64,000 bases of DNA from an uncultured Bacteroidales bacterium (GTDB lineage: Bacteria; Bacteroidota; Bacteroidia; Bacteroidales; Muribaculaceae): NCBI GenBank assembly GCA_947644715.1, contig CANSAP010000008.1:1-64000 (forward strand), read 5' to 3'. The position numbers and the translations under genes are program-made. Below the pieces are notes generated by a model. That model was not told the origin of the DNA. It made no database searches and saw only the letters and a program-made list of their open reading frames with translations. Shown here in pieces: positions 9,434-17,459 of the stretch (positions within the stretch are counted from its first letter, which is position 1; every line of letters starts with the position of its first letter).

Positions 9434-10816
9434 ATGACAGAAATTCTTCGCAACCTGTTCAAGGTCAACAGCCGACAAATATTCCTACTCTGGCGCAACT
9501 TCGCTGTGTCACTGCTCATCTTCATGGGCATGGTAATCTTGACGAAGTTACTCCCGACATATCTCGCTCCGATAGTTTCAACCGTAGCCTGCGCGGCATT
9601 ATACTTTTTAGCTTACTCCAGGGCATATTCCGATACGGAATCATGCATGGTCGTGCCTTACACGATGTTCATGATAATGCTCTGCTACACGGTCACGACC
9701 GTGCTGCTGAACCTGCTGAACATCTGGTTCATGCTGAACCTGCCGAGCGCTGTCGTTATATTTGAGGGCTACTTTATACCGGGCTTGATTTTCGGGCCAT
9801 GCGCAATAGTAGTCTGCTGCATTGTGTATCTGCGTCGCCACAAATTGAGCATCTGTGCTGACTGTCGTCTGCAAAACGATTCATCTATGGAAAAGGGGCG
9901 TTCCGGCGTTATTTTCTCCCAAGAGAGTGAGCTGCAGATTAAGAACTTGCTCTTGCTTTTTACGATTGTAACAACAATTTTCTGGCTCTATTATGAACTT
10001 GAATTTGTTGATGCCAGCATCACCGCCCGCGATGCCTTTGTCTTTACCTACATGATGATGGCTGCCTGCGTCGCTGACATGCTTTTCTTCGGAATGAGAT
10101 ATTACAACCTTTATCTTGACCTGAAGGAGCGTGACGAGCTGGTGTCACCGGGAGAGTTGGCCAACATTTCAACGCGCACCTATCTCCGCTACTACGTTAT
10201 CTGCGGCGACAATATTCTTCTCTCCTCCTCCAAAAATGATGCCCTGCGAGATATTGAGGGGGAGATTTTCGAGACTCCGTTCATTGTCCGCCAAATAGTG
10301 AAGGGTATTCCGGAAGCTGAAGTCAAGGAGATTATTGAGCGCACCACAGGTGTTAAGAATGGCATACTGCGCTTTTTCTTCGGTCGACGAGTGAATGAGA
10401 TAGGTGATCACCGCATCATGCGCTACTTCTATTTCCTGCCCGGTGAGCCTTCCGATTATCCCGCACTTGCCAAAAAGGGTGAGTGGCTCAGCAGCGAGAA
10501 ATTCAAGACCATCTACAACACTGCTCCGCTCAAGCTTGGCTCCACACTGCTTGGCGACATGAGCCGTCTTGCAACTATCATGGTGACAAGCAAAACCTTT
10601 GATGAGAATGGTGAACGACGACTGAAGCTAATGCAGTATCGCCCGTCGTTCAACTTTGCCGAGCTGCATAACACCCCCATCGACTTCCACGACGAGCTGT
10701 GGATTCGTGTTTCACTCTATAACAGCGACCATCGATTCTTCCGCCTTAAGCGCTGGCTGCGTCACAACGAAAAGAAGCGCAAAAACCTTCCTTTCAATCA
10801 GACTCCATTGTCCTGA
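9434..10816 (+). CDS. Polytopic membrane protein of unknown function
   Basis: I do not recognise this gene. With the ATG at 9434 (MTEILRNLF) it has 460 residues; an upstream in-frame GTG at 9377 adds 19 residues unlike a membrane-protein start. About six hydrophobic segments can be seen in the first 225 residues, with a short loop carrying CADC around residue 141. A soluble C-terminal region of about 235 residues follows, rich in aromatic and basic residues and ending in a basic tail (RFFRLKRWLRHNEKKRKN). No catalytic motif is evident. It lies 105 bp after the DPP-IV gene and 74 bp before miaA, all on one strand. Confidence 0.7.
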   Translation: MTEILRNLFKVNSRQIFLLWRNFAVSLLIFMGMVILTKLLPTYLAPIVSTVACAALYFLAYSRAYSDTESCMVVPYTMFMIMLCYTVTTVLLNLLNIWFMLNLPSAVVIFEGYFIPGLIFGPCAIVVCCIVYLRRHKLSICADCRLQNDSSMEKGRSGVIFSQESELQIKNLLLLFTIVTTIFWLYYELEFVDASITARDAFVFTYMMMAACVADMLFFGMRYYNLYLDLKERDELVSPGELANISTRTYLRYYVICGDNILLSSSKNDALRDIEGEIFETPFIVRQIVKGIPEAEVKEIIERTTGVKNGILRFFFGRRVNEIGDHRIMRYFYFLPGEPSDYPALAKKGEWLSSEKFKTIYNTAPLKLGSTLLGDMSRLATIMVTSKTFDENGERRLKLMQYRPSFNFAELHNTPIDFHDELWIRVSLYNSDHRFFRLKRWLRHNEKKRKNLPFNQTPLS

Positions 10817-10890
10817 TTGCAAAGAAACTGTTTAAGCAGTGGCAACCCGGTAACATTCGATCCCATTCACTTACCCTTCACTTTACACTC

Positions 10891-11880
10891 ATGACTTCCC
10901 CTTCTGAGAATCCACTTCCACTGATAGCAATTGTCGGCCCCACGGCCTGCGGCAAAACCTCGAGAGCTGTCGCATTGGCCTTGGCTCTTGACGGAGAGAT
11001 TCTCAGCGCTGACTCTCGCCAGGTGTATTGCGGAATGGATTTGGGCACGGGCAAGGACATCTCTGACTACGAACCTCTGTTCGCAAAATATCGGGACACT
11101 ATCGGAGGCAAGATGCCCGGGCTCCACTTGGTAGATATTTGTCCGGCTGGCACTAAATATAACCTTCACAGATATTTGCAGGATTACTACCTGGCGGAAG
11201 CAAGCATCCTGCAGCGCGGCAACCGACGCATTCTGTGCGGAGGTACAGGGATGTACGCAGAAGCTGTCTTAAGCGGACTGCGACTGCCGGAAGTGCCCGA
11301 AAATCCCGAATTACGAGCAAGCCTGCGAGACATTCCTCTATCAGAATTGCATAGCCGTCTGGCCGCCATGAAGCAGTTGCACAACACAACGGATGTCGAC
11401 ACACATGCCCGAGCAGTGCGAGCCTTGGAAATAGCACAGTACTACCTTCAGCATCCGGAAGCAGCTCAATTGGCTGACCGCAGTCAAGCGGTTCCTCCTC
11501 GCTCCGAAATATTCCTTATCGACATCCCCAGGGAGTTGCGCCGCCAGCGAATTACCCGCCGCTTGCATGAACGCATCAACCAAGGGATGATTGAAGAGGT
11601 GGAGGGATTACTTGCTCAGGGGATATCCCCGGATGATTTGATATACTATGGCCTTGAATATAAATTCCTGACGCTGCATATTCTTGGCCACATCACACGT
11701 GAAGAGATGCATTCACAACTTGAGACCGCCATCCATCAATTTGCAAAGCGGCAGATGACCTGGTGGCGCGGAATGGAGCGACGCGGCTTCAAGCTCCATC
11801 CCATTGCACATGACACGACTGACGAGCAGTTTATCTCCACCGTAAAAGAGCGACTGCGCACCGCCGGAGCATCTATCTGA
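10891..11880 (+). CDS. miaA: tRNA dimethylallyltransferase
   Basis: Transfers a dimethylallyl group to A37 of tRNAs reading codons that start with U, using DMAPP. The 329-residue protein has the P-loop GPTACGKT (residues 14-21), the DSRQVY motif, the GGTGMYAEAVLSGL substrate region and the C-terminal KRQMTWWRG motif. A sequence like the palindromic element end, AGAAACTGTTTAAG, lies about 55 bp upstream (10825-10838). A hairpin terminator follows the stop immediately. Confidence 0.95.
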   Translation: MTSPSENPLPLIAIVGPTACGKTSRAVALALALDGEILSADSRQVYCGMDLGTGKDISDYEPLFAKYRDTIGGKMPGLHLVDICPAGTKYNLHRYLQDYYLAEASILQRGNRRILCGGTGMYAEAVLSGLRLPEVPENPELRASLRDIPLSELHSRLAAMKQLHNTTDVDTHARAVRALEIAQYYLQHPEAAQLADRSQAVPPRSEIFLIDIPRELRRQRITRRLHERINQGMIEEVEGLLAQGISPDDLIYYGLEYKFLTLHILGHITREEMHSQLETAIHQFAKRQMTWWRGMERRGFKLHPIAHDTTDEQFISTVKERLRTAGASI

Positions 11881-11883
11881 GTG

Positions 11884-11925
11884 GCTGCATATAATATATT
11901 CATGCAGCGCAACCTCTTCTTTTTA
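11884..11925 (+). terminator. Terminator after miaA
   Basis: GCTGCAT and ATGCAGC form a 7-bp stem over an AT-rich loop, followed by a T-rich tail (CTCTTCTTTTTAATT). Confidence 0.6.
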
Positions 11926-11966
11926 ATTAAATCACACTTTTCTTTGTAGTTTCGCAAAAACTTTGT

Positions 11967-11975
11967 TAACTTTGC
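11967..11975 (+). promoter_or_regulatory. Probable promoter -7 box for the glycogen cluster
   Basis: TAACTTTGC after the miaA terminator. If it is the only promoter, the cluster has a leader of about 520 nt that includes the full palindromic element. A weaker promoter closer to the gene at 12499 cannot be excluded. Confidence 0.45.
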
Positions 11976-12031
11976 GTTGACCTTTAACGTTACCATATCA
12001 GAAGCAGTTTCGACTGCACTCAACTCTCCCC

Positions 12032-12220
12032 TTAGAAACTGTTTAAGTTTATGTCAATGCAATTTTGAGAGATGTTTTTGAGTGATTTTCGCGAGTTGAA
12101 GAGGGAGCATAGCGGGCTATGCGACCGATGAAACTCGGCGAAAAGCGCCAAAAACAGCCTCAAAATTCATTGATAACAAGCTATAAAAATATTTCCGACA
12201 TAAACTTAAACAGTTTCTTA
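12032..12220. repeat. Palindromic element A (full copy, AGAAACTGTTT ends)
   Basis: A 189-bp imperfect palindrome. Its ends form a 24-bp inverted repeat with one mismatch (12032-12055 against 12197-12220), starting TTAGAAACTGTTTAAGTTTA. The arms remain complementary inward (AATTTTGAG, TTTTTG, TTTTCGC) to a central hairpin at 12107-12122, GCATAGC-GG-GCTATGC. The core at 12101-12128 (GAGGG...GACCGA) matches that of elements B and C in 27 of 28 positions compared with C. No ORF is present. MITE-like or REP-like; function unknown. Confidence 0.8.
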
Positions 12221-12270
12221 CAGTCGGCGCTATTTTCCGTTGATAACCTTATTCTCAGTCTTTGATTAGA

Positions 12271-12303
12271 CAATGAGGCTCTCTTGACTTTCCAATGAGA
12301 CTC
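12271..12303. repeat. CAATGAGnCTC direct repeat upstream of the glycogen cluster
   Basis: CAATGAGGCTC (12271-12281) and CAATGAGACTC (12293-12303) are spaced 22 bp apart, two helical turns, in the long leader. This is a possible operator; evidence is limited to spacing and similarity. Confidence 0.3.
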
Positions 12304-12498
12304 AAGAAGACTTCAGCATTAACAATTCAGTGATTTAGCCTGCAACTTTTCACTCTTTCTGCTAATATAATCTGAGACTCCGAAGTCGAAAGGCTTATTT
12401 CAAATAATTGTCCAAGTAACCCAATCTTTCTACTGCGGGCAAGCATATTGGTTCAACCGTTTATGTTCCCCGTCAGCAAAACAAACATCTACACACCT

Positions 12499-14460
12499 AT
12501 GAGTTATCTTAAATTCGATAAGAGCCTCATGATAAATTTGGAGCAAAGCCTCCCGAAGGAGATGCTGCGCACCAATAAAAGTGGTGCTTATCACTGCACA
12601 ACCATCGTAGGGTGCAACACACGCAAGCAGCATGGACTGCTCGTGATACCAATCCCGGAGATGGATGACAAGGCGCACGTGCTCCTCTCATCGCTCGACG
12701 AGACTGTTATTCAGCATGGTGCCCCCTTCAATCTGGGGCTTCATCAATATGGAGAAGGGGTGTTCAGCCCTAATGGCCATAAATACATACGCGAGTTTAA
12801 CTGCGACAGTGTTCCCTCTGTAACTTTCCGCGTTGGAGGTGTGATACTTACCAAGGAAAAGGTATTCATCTCTCATGAAAACCGCATCCTCATAAAGTAC
12901 ACCCTTAAGGACGCCCACTCCCCCACTACTCTTCAGTTCCGCCCGTTCCTGGCCTTCCGCAATGCAAATGACCTATGCATGGCCAACGGATCAATCAATA
13001 CGGCTCTTGAACAGGAGAAGAATGGCATAAGCTGCTGCCTGTATGCAGGCTATCCCCGCCTATACATGCAGTTCAACAAAGAGGTTAAATGGGTGAGCGA
13101 CGGGCACTGGTACAATGGCATTGAATACTACAAGGATCGCGACAGAGGCATCCCTTATAAAGAAGACCTTTGGGTGCCGGGATACTTTGAACTGCCAATC
13201 CGCAAGGGTGAAAGCATTATCTTTTCCGCTTCCACGTTTGACTGTGACCCGAAAGAATTTGAAGCTACCTATGAGGCTGAAATCTCAACACGCACCATGC
13301 GTACCTCCTTCTATAATTGCCTGAAGAACTCAGCCAAACAGTTCTACCTGAAGAGGGGTAAAAACATGTATATAATGGCCGGTTATCCCTGGTATAATGT
13401 GCGCAGCCGCGATGAGCTGATAGCTTTGCCGGGTTGCACCTTGGCCATTGACCATGAGGAGGATTTCAAGGCTATTGCACACACCTTTATAGAGGCCTAC
13501 CGCAAGTTCGTCGCTACCGGAGAAACAGATGCTACGATTCATGAGATTGACCTTCCTGACATTCCGCTGTGGCTGACATGGACCTTACAGCAGTACCGCC
13601 GTGTGCATGGCGCAGAGAAGTGTCGCGAACTGTTCGGTGAGGCTGTACGCAACATCATATCCGACATCGTCAGCGGGAAAATTCCTAACCTGATGCCCGA
13701 TGACAATGGCTTGCTGCGCACCGAGGGGCGCGAGAAGCCGGTGAGCTGGCTGTCAGCCTCAATTGATGGGAAACCGATTATTCCGCGCTCCGGATACCTG
13801 GTTGAGTTTAATGCCCTTTGGTATAACGCTCTGATGTTTGCCGCTGAACTGCATGAAGGAGCAGCTGATGACTTCTCAGCGGAGTGCCGGAAGCGTGCCG
13901 AAAGCATGAAACAACCATTCCTCGATACATTCCTGAATGACTACGGGTATCTGTATGACTACGTGGACGGCGCCTACACCGATTTAAGCGTTCGCCCGAA
14001 CATGGCCATCGCCGTGGGACTTGACTACTCCCCTCTTGACCGCAGGCAGCGCAAGTGTGTACTGGACTTTGCCACACGCGAGTTACTCACACCCAAAGGA
14101 TTGCGGTCTCTCTCTCCAAAGAGTGCCGGATATAATCCGACATACGTGGGCGGACCCATCGAGCGCGAATATGCCGTGCATCAGGGTCCGGCCCGTCCCT
14201 GGCTCTTCGGATTCTACGCTGATGCCTATCTTAAGGTGTTCGGCACATCTGGGCTTGGATTCATTGAGCGACAACTGATTGGCTATGAGGATGAAATGGC
14301 GGAAGGATGCATCGGCTCCCTGTCAGAACTTTACGACGGCAACCCGCCCTACACCGGACGCGGAGCCATCAGCACCGCCAAGAACGTAGGCGAGATTCTG
14401 CGCACTGTGCATAACGTCAAACGCCTTAACAAACAATTACTCACCGACTCTAAATCCTGA
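12499..14460 (+). CDS. Glycogen debranching enzyme, amylo-alpha-1,6-glucosidase type
   Basis: A 653-residue cytoplasmic protein from the ATG at 12499 (MSYLKFDKSL); an in-frame TTG at 12448 gives an extra segment with no family resemblance. The N-terminal half matches the GDE_N domain of bacterial debranching enzymes (LRTNKSGAYHCTTIVGCNTR, LSSLDETVIQHG). The C-terminal half is an (alpha/alpha)6-barrel amylo-alpha-1,6-glucosidase region (GYLVEFNALWYNAL, MAIAVGLDYSPLD). It should hydrolyse alpha-1,6 branch stubs of glycogen. It is first of three tightly packed glucan genes; the glycosyltransferase starts 6 bp after its stop. Confidence 0.92.
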   Translation: MSYLKFDKSLMINLEQSLPKEMLRTNKSGAYHCTTIVGCNTRKQHGLLVIPIPEMDDKAHVLLSSLDETVIQHGAPFNLGLHQYGEGVFSPNGHKYIREFNCDSVPSVTFRVGGVILTKEKVFISHENRILIKYTLKDAHSPTTLQFRPFLAFRNANDLCMANGSINTALEQEKNGISCCLYAGYPRLYMQFNKEVKWVSDGHWYNGIEYYKDRDRGIPYKEDLWVPGYFELPIRKGESIIFSASTFDCDPKEFEATYEAEISTRTMRTSFYNCLKNSAKQFYLKRGKNMYIMAGYPWYNVRSRDELIALPGCTLAIDHEEDFKAIAHTFIEAYRKFVATGETDATIHEIDLPDIPLWLTWTLQQYRRVHGAEKCRELFGEAVRNIISDIVSGKIPNLMPDDNGLLRTEGREKPVSWLSASIDGKPIIPRSGYLVEFNALWYNALMFAAELHEGAADDFSAECRKRAESMKQPFLDTFLNDYGYLYDYVDGAYTDLSVRPNMAIAVGLDYSPLDRRQRKCVLDFATRELLTPKGLRSLSPKSAGYNPTYVGGPIEREYAVHQGPARPWLFGFYADAYLKVFGTSGLGFIERQLIGYEDEMAEGCIGSLSELYDGNPPYTGRGAISTAKNVGEILRTVHNVKRLNKQLLTDSKS

Positions 14461-14466
14461 CGCACT

Positions 14467-15726
14467 ATGAAAGCACTAATGTTCGGGTGGGAATTCCCCC
14501 CGCATATCTTAGGTGGCCTCGGCACGGCAAGCTACGGTCTTACCCGCGGCATGCACAACTGTGGCAACATGGACATCTCTTTCGTGATTCCGAAACCGGT
14601 GGGCGACGAAGACAAATCCTTTGCTCAGATTATCGGTGCATCAAATACCCCTGTGGCCTGGCGCGATGTCAGTTATGACTACGTGCGAGACCGCATCGGG
14701 AATGTTATGCCTCCGGAACTGTACTTCGACCTGCGCAACCACATCTACGCAGACTTTAATTACCTGCATCTTAATGACTTGGGCTGCATAGAATTCTCAG
14801 GTCGTTATCCGGACAATCTGCTTGAGGAGATTAACAATTATTCGATTGTGGCCGGCGTGATTGCCCGCACCATCCCCTGCGATATCATCCATTCTCATGA
14901 CTGGCTGACATATCCGGCCGGTATACATGCAAAAAAAATCACGGGCAAGCCGCTTGTAATTCATGTGCACGCCACAGATTTCGACCGCTCTCGCGGTAAT
15001 GTGAATCCCACAGTCTTTGGCATCGAGAAGGATGGCATGGATAATGCCGACCATATCATCACCGTCTCTGAGCTTACGAGACGCACGGTCATTGACAAGT
15101 ATCACATTTCGCCGGACAAGGTCACAACCGTGCATAACGCAGTTGTGCCTCTGAGTGAGGAGATTCTCTCGCTGCCACGCCGCAAGAATAAAGAGAAGGT
15201 GATTACATTCCTCGGCCGTATCACTATGCAGAAAGGTCCCGAATATTTTGTGGAGGCTGCAGCCAAGGTGCTTAAGAAGAACCGGAATGTGCGCTTTGTT
15301 ATGGCCGGTTCCGGCGACATGATGAACAAGATGATTCGCCTGGCTGCCAAGCGTGGGATAGCCGACCGCTTCCATTTCACCGGTTTTCTGCGCGGCAAGC
15401 AGGTATATGAGATGTTGGCCGATTCTGACGTCTATGTGATGCCCTCCGTCTCTGAGCCGTTCGGCATTTCTCCTCTTGAGGCCATGCAGATGGGTGTCCC
15501 ATCAATCATTTCAAAACAGAGCGGCTGTGCCGAAATTCTCAACCACGTAATCAAAACCGACTACTGGGATGTGGATGCTATGGCTGATGCCATGCATGCT
15601 TTGGTCAGCTACCCGGCTATGCACGAATCTCTGAAGCGTGAAGGCATCGAAGAGATGAAAGGCATTACCTGGGAAAAGGCCGGACAAAAAGTAATCGACA
15701 TATATAACAAGGTATTACAGCATTAA
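14467..15726 (+). CDS. GT4-like glycosyltransferase (glycogen synthase-like)
   Basis: A 419-residue GT-B fold protein. The N terminus (GWEFPPHILGGLGTASYGLT) has the glycine-rich acceptor/donor loop of starch/glycogen synthase-like enzymes, and the C-terminal half has the donor-site signature EPFGISPLEAMQMG with the paired Glu of GT4/GT5 enzymes. It lies between the debranching enzyme and a GH57 protein, an arrangement conserved in Bacteroidales, so the likely role is elongating intracellular alpha-1,4-glucan. Donor (UDP- or ADP-glucose) cannot be read from the sequence. Confidence 0.88.
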   Translation: MKALMFGWEFPPHILGGLGTASYGLTRGMHNCGNMDISFVIPKPVGDEDKSFAQIIGASNTPVAWRDVSYDYVRDRIGNVMPPELYFDLRNHIYADFNYLHLNDLGCIEFSGRYPDNLLEEINNYSIVAGVIARTIPCDIIHSHDWLTYPAGIHAKKITGKPLVIHVHATDFDRSRGNVNPTVFGIEKDGMDNADHIITVSELTRRTVIDKYHISPDKVTTVHNAVVPLSEEILSLPRRKNKEKVITFLGRITMQKGPEYFVEAAAKVLKKNRNVRFVMAGSGDMMNKMIRLAAKRGIADRFHFTGFLRGKQVYEMLADSDVYVMPSVSEPFGISPLEAMQMGVPSIISKQSGCAEILNHVIKTDYWDVDAMADAMHALVSYPAMHESLKREGIEEMKGITWEKAGQKVIDIYNKVLQH

Positions 15727-15778
15727 TGCCAAATCCATATTAATCCACATATCACTAACCCTCACAACTACCTGAATA

Positions 15779-17173
15779 ATGAAAAACATCTGTTTTTACT
15801 TCCAGATACATCAGCCTTTCCGCCTGAAGCGCTATCGCTTCTTTGAGATTGGCAACGACCACTACTATTATGATGACTTCGCCAATGACGACATCATCAC
15901 TCGCATCGCCCACAGGTCATATATCCCAATGGCCGACACGCTGCTGACTATGATTAAGGAGAGTGGAGGAGCGTTCAAGTGCGCCATATCCATCACAGGC
16001 ACTGCCATTGAGCAGCTTCAGATTTATGTGCCCGAGTTCATTGACAAGCTTAAAGCGCTCGCCGACACAGGTTGTGTTGAATTCCTCAGCGAAACCTATG
16101 CCCACTCCCTCTCTTCGCTTAAAGATGCTGATGAATTCGTTCGCCAAGTGAAGTCTCACGACAAGCTGATTAAGAGCCTGTTCGGCCAGAAGCCAAAGAT
16201 TTTCCGCAACACGGAGCTAATATATGATGACGAGATTGCCTGCCTCGTGGCCTCTATGGGCTTTAAGGGTGCAATCACTGAGGGTGCGAAACATATCCTC
16301 GGATGGAAGAGTCCTGATTTCGTCTATAACGCAGCCTCAGCACCGGGACTGAAACTCTTGCTGAAGAATGACAAGCTCTCCGATGACATCTCCCGCAACT
16401 TTAATAACCACGAATGGAGCGAGTATCCGCTCACAGCCGATAAGTATATCGACTGGATTGCTGGACTGCCCGAGGACCAGCAGATTGTGAACCTTTTCCT
16501 CTCAATGGAAACTTTCGGAGAGTTCCTGCCCGCCGAATCAGGAATCTTTGACTTCATGCGCGCGCTGCCCCGTTTCGCTGCCGAACGCGGAATCTCATTC
16601 ATGACTCCTGCCGAGGCCTGCTCCAAGCTCAAGAGTGTCGGGGAGTTGTCAGTTCCCTATCCGATGTCATGGGCTGACGAGGCCCGCGACGTGAGCGCCT
16701 GGATGGGTAATGACTTGCAGCGTGAAGCGCTTGACAAGCTTTATTCAGTGGCTGAGCGAGTGAATCTTACCACTGACCGCCGACTCAAGCAGGATTGGGA
16801 GTACCTTCAGAGTGCCGACCACTTCTTCTATATGAGCACAAAGAATCTCTCTGACGGCTCAGCCCATGCTTCTTTCTCCCCTTATGACAGCCCTTACTCG
16901 GCCTTTACCAATTACATGAATGTGCTGGCCGACTTCATTGTCAGAGTGGAAGAGCAATATCCCATGGAGATAGAAAACGAGGAGCTGAACTCTTTGCTTC
17001 TGACCATACGCAATCAGGCACAGGAAATCGAGACTCTGAATAAGGAGGTTAAGCAGTTACGCACAAATATCCTCAACGCTGACGACTCGAATAATGCACC
17101 TGAACCGGCTCGTACGACCAAGAAATCGACAGCAAAACCGGCCACTTCAAAAAAGACCTCCAAAGGCAAATAA
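15779..17173 (+). CDS. GH57 alpha-amylase-like protein with altered catalytic site
   Basis: A 464-residue cytoplasmic GH57 protein: HQP motif at 11-13, region CVEFLSETYAHS (99-110), likely nucleophile Glu146 in FRNTELIYDDE, and a region that normally reads D-x-E-T-F-G. Here it reads FLSMETFGE, putting Ser242 where the acid/base Asp is expected. GH57 alpha-amylase-like homologues lacking one or both catalytic residues have been described, many in Bacteroidota, so this copy may bind glucan or have altered activity. The tail (from about 400) is a predicted coiled coil followed by a Lys/Thr/Ala-rich segment. It is third gene of the glucan cluster; a hairpin follows. Confidence 0.85.
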   Translation: MKNICFYFQIHQPFRLKRYRFFEIGNDHYYYDDFANDDIITRIAHRSYIPMADTLLTMIKESGGAFKCAISITGTAIEQLQIYVPEFIDKLKALADTGCVEFLSETYAHSLSSLKDADEFVRQVKSHDKLIKSLFGQKPKIFRNTELIYDDEIACLVASMGFKGAITEGAKHILGWKSPDFVYNAASAPGLKLLLKNDKLSDDISRNFNNHEWSEYPLTADKYIDWIAGLPEDQQIVNLFLSMETFGEFLPAESGIFDFMRALPRFAAERGISFMTPAEACSKLKSVGELSVPYPMSWADEARDVSAWMGNDLQREALDKLYSVAERVNLTTDRRLKQDWEYLQSADHFFYMSTKNLSDGSAHASFSPYDSPYSAFTNYMNVLADFIVRVEEQYPMEIENEELNSLLLTIRNQAQEIETLNKEVKQLRTNILNADDSNNAPEPARTTKKSTAKPATSKKTSKGK

Positions 17174-17189
17174 ACGCAACCACAACTCG

Positions 17190-17229
17190 CTGTGCGCAGT
17201 ATTTCGTTTTAATGGAATGCTGCGCACAG
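17190..17229 (+). terminator. Hairpin after the GH57 gene
   Basis: A perfect 10-bp stem (CTGTGCGCAG/CTGCGCACAG) over a 20-nt loop closes the glucan cluster. The downstream T content is modest. Confidence 0.6.
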
Positions 17230-17265
17230 TTCATATTTACAGACAATTACATAAATAACAAGTCC

Positions 17266-17350
17266 TTAAAAGTTTTCCAAAACAATTAATTAAGTACTTA
17301 ATAATTAGTGTTTTACAATTTTGCAAACATTAAAAAGTTTTCCAAAACAA
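17266..17350. promoter_or_regulatory. Two GTTTTCCAAAAC palindromes upstream of nrdD
   Basis: The palindrome GTTTTCCAAAAC occurs at 17272-17283 and 17337-17348, each within a longer match TTAAAAnGTTTTCCAAAACAA. The spacing is 65 bp, about six helical turns, and the second copy ends about 22 bp before the -33 TTG. It does not match the NrdR box as I know it. It looks like a two-site operator. Confidence 0.5.
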
Positions 17351-17370
17351 AAATATTTAGCTCAAATCAT

Positions 17371-17402
17371 TTGGTAAAACCCGTTATAATTCATAACTTT
17401 GC
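17371..17402 (+). promoter_or_regulatory. nrdD promoter
   Basis: TTG (17371-17373), a 20-bp spacer and TAACTTTGC (17394-17402) form a textbook Bacteroidota promoter, 58 bp before the nrdD ATG. Confidence 0.75.
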
Positions 17403-17459
17403 ATCATCAAAAAACACACCAATTAATCCCATTTTAGAACTCAAATTTCCCAATCTCCA

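Noticed and set aside
12032-12220. Element A as the miaA terminator
   Set aside because: miaA already has a hairpin with T tract at 11884-11925, a promoter-like box lies between, and the related elements B and C lie between divergent genes where a terminator makes no sense.
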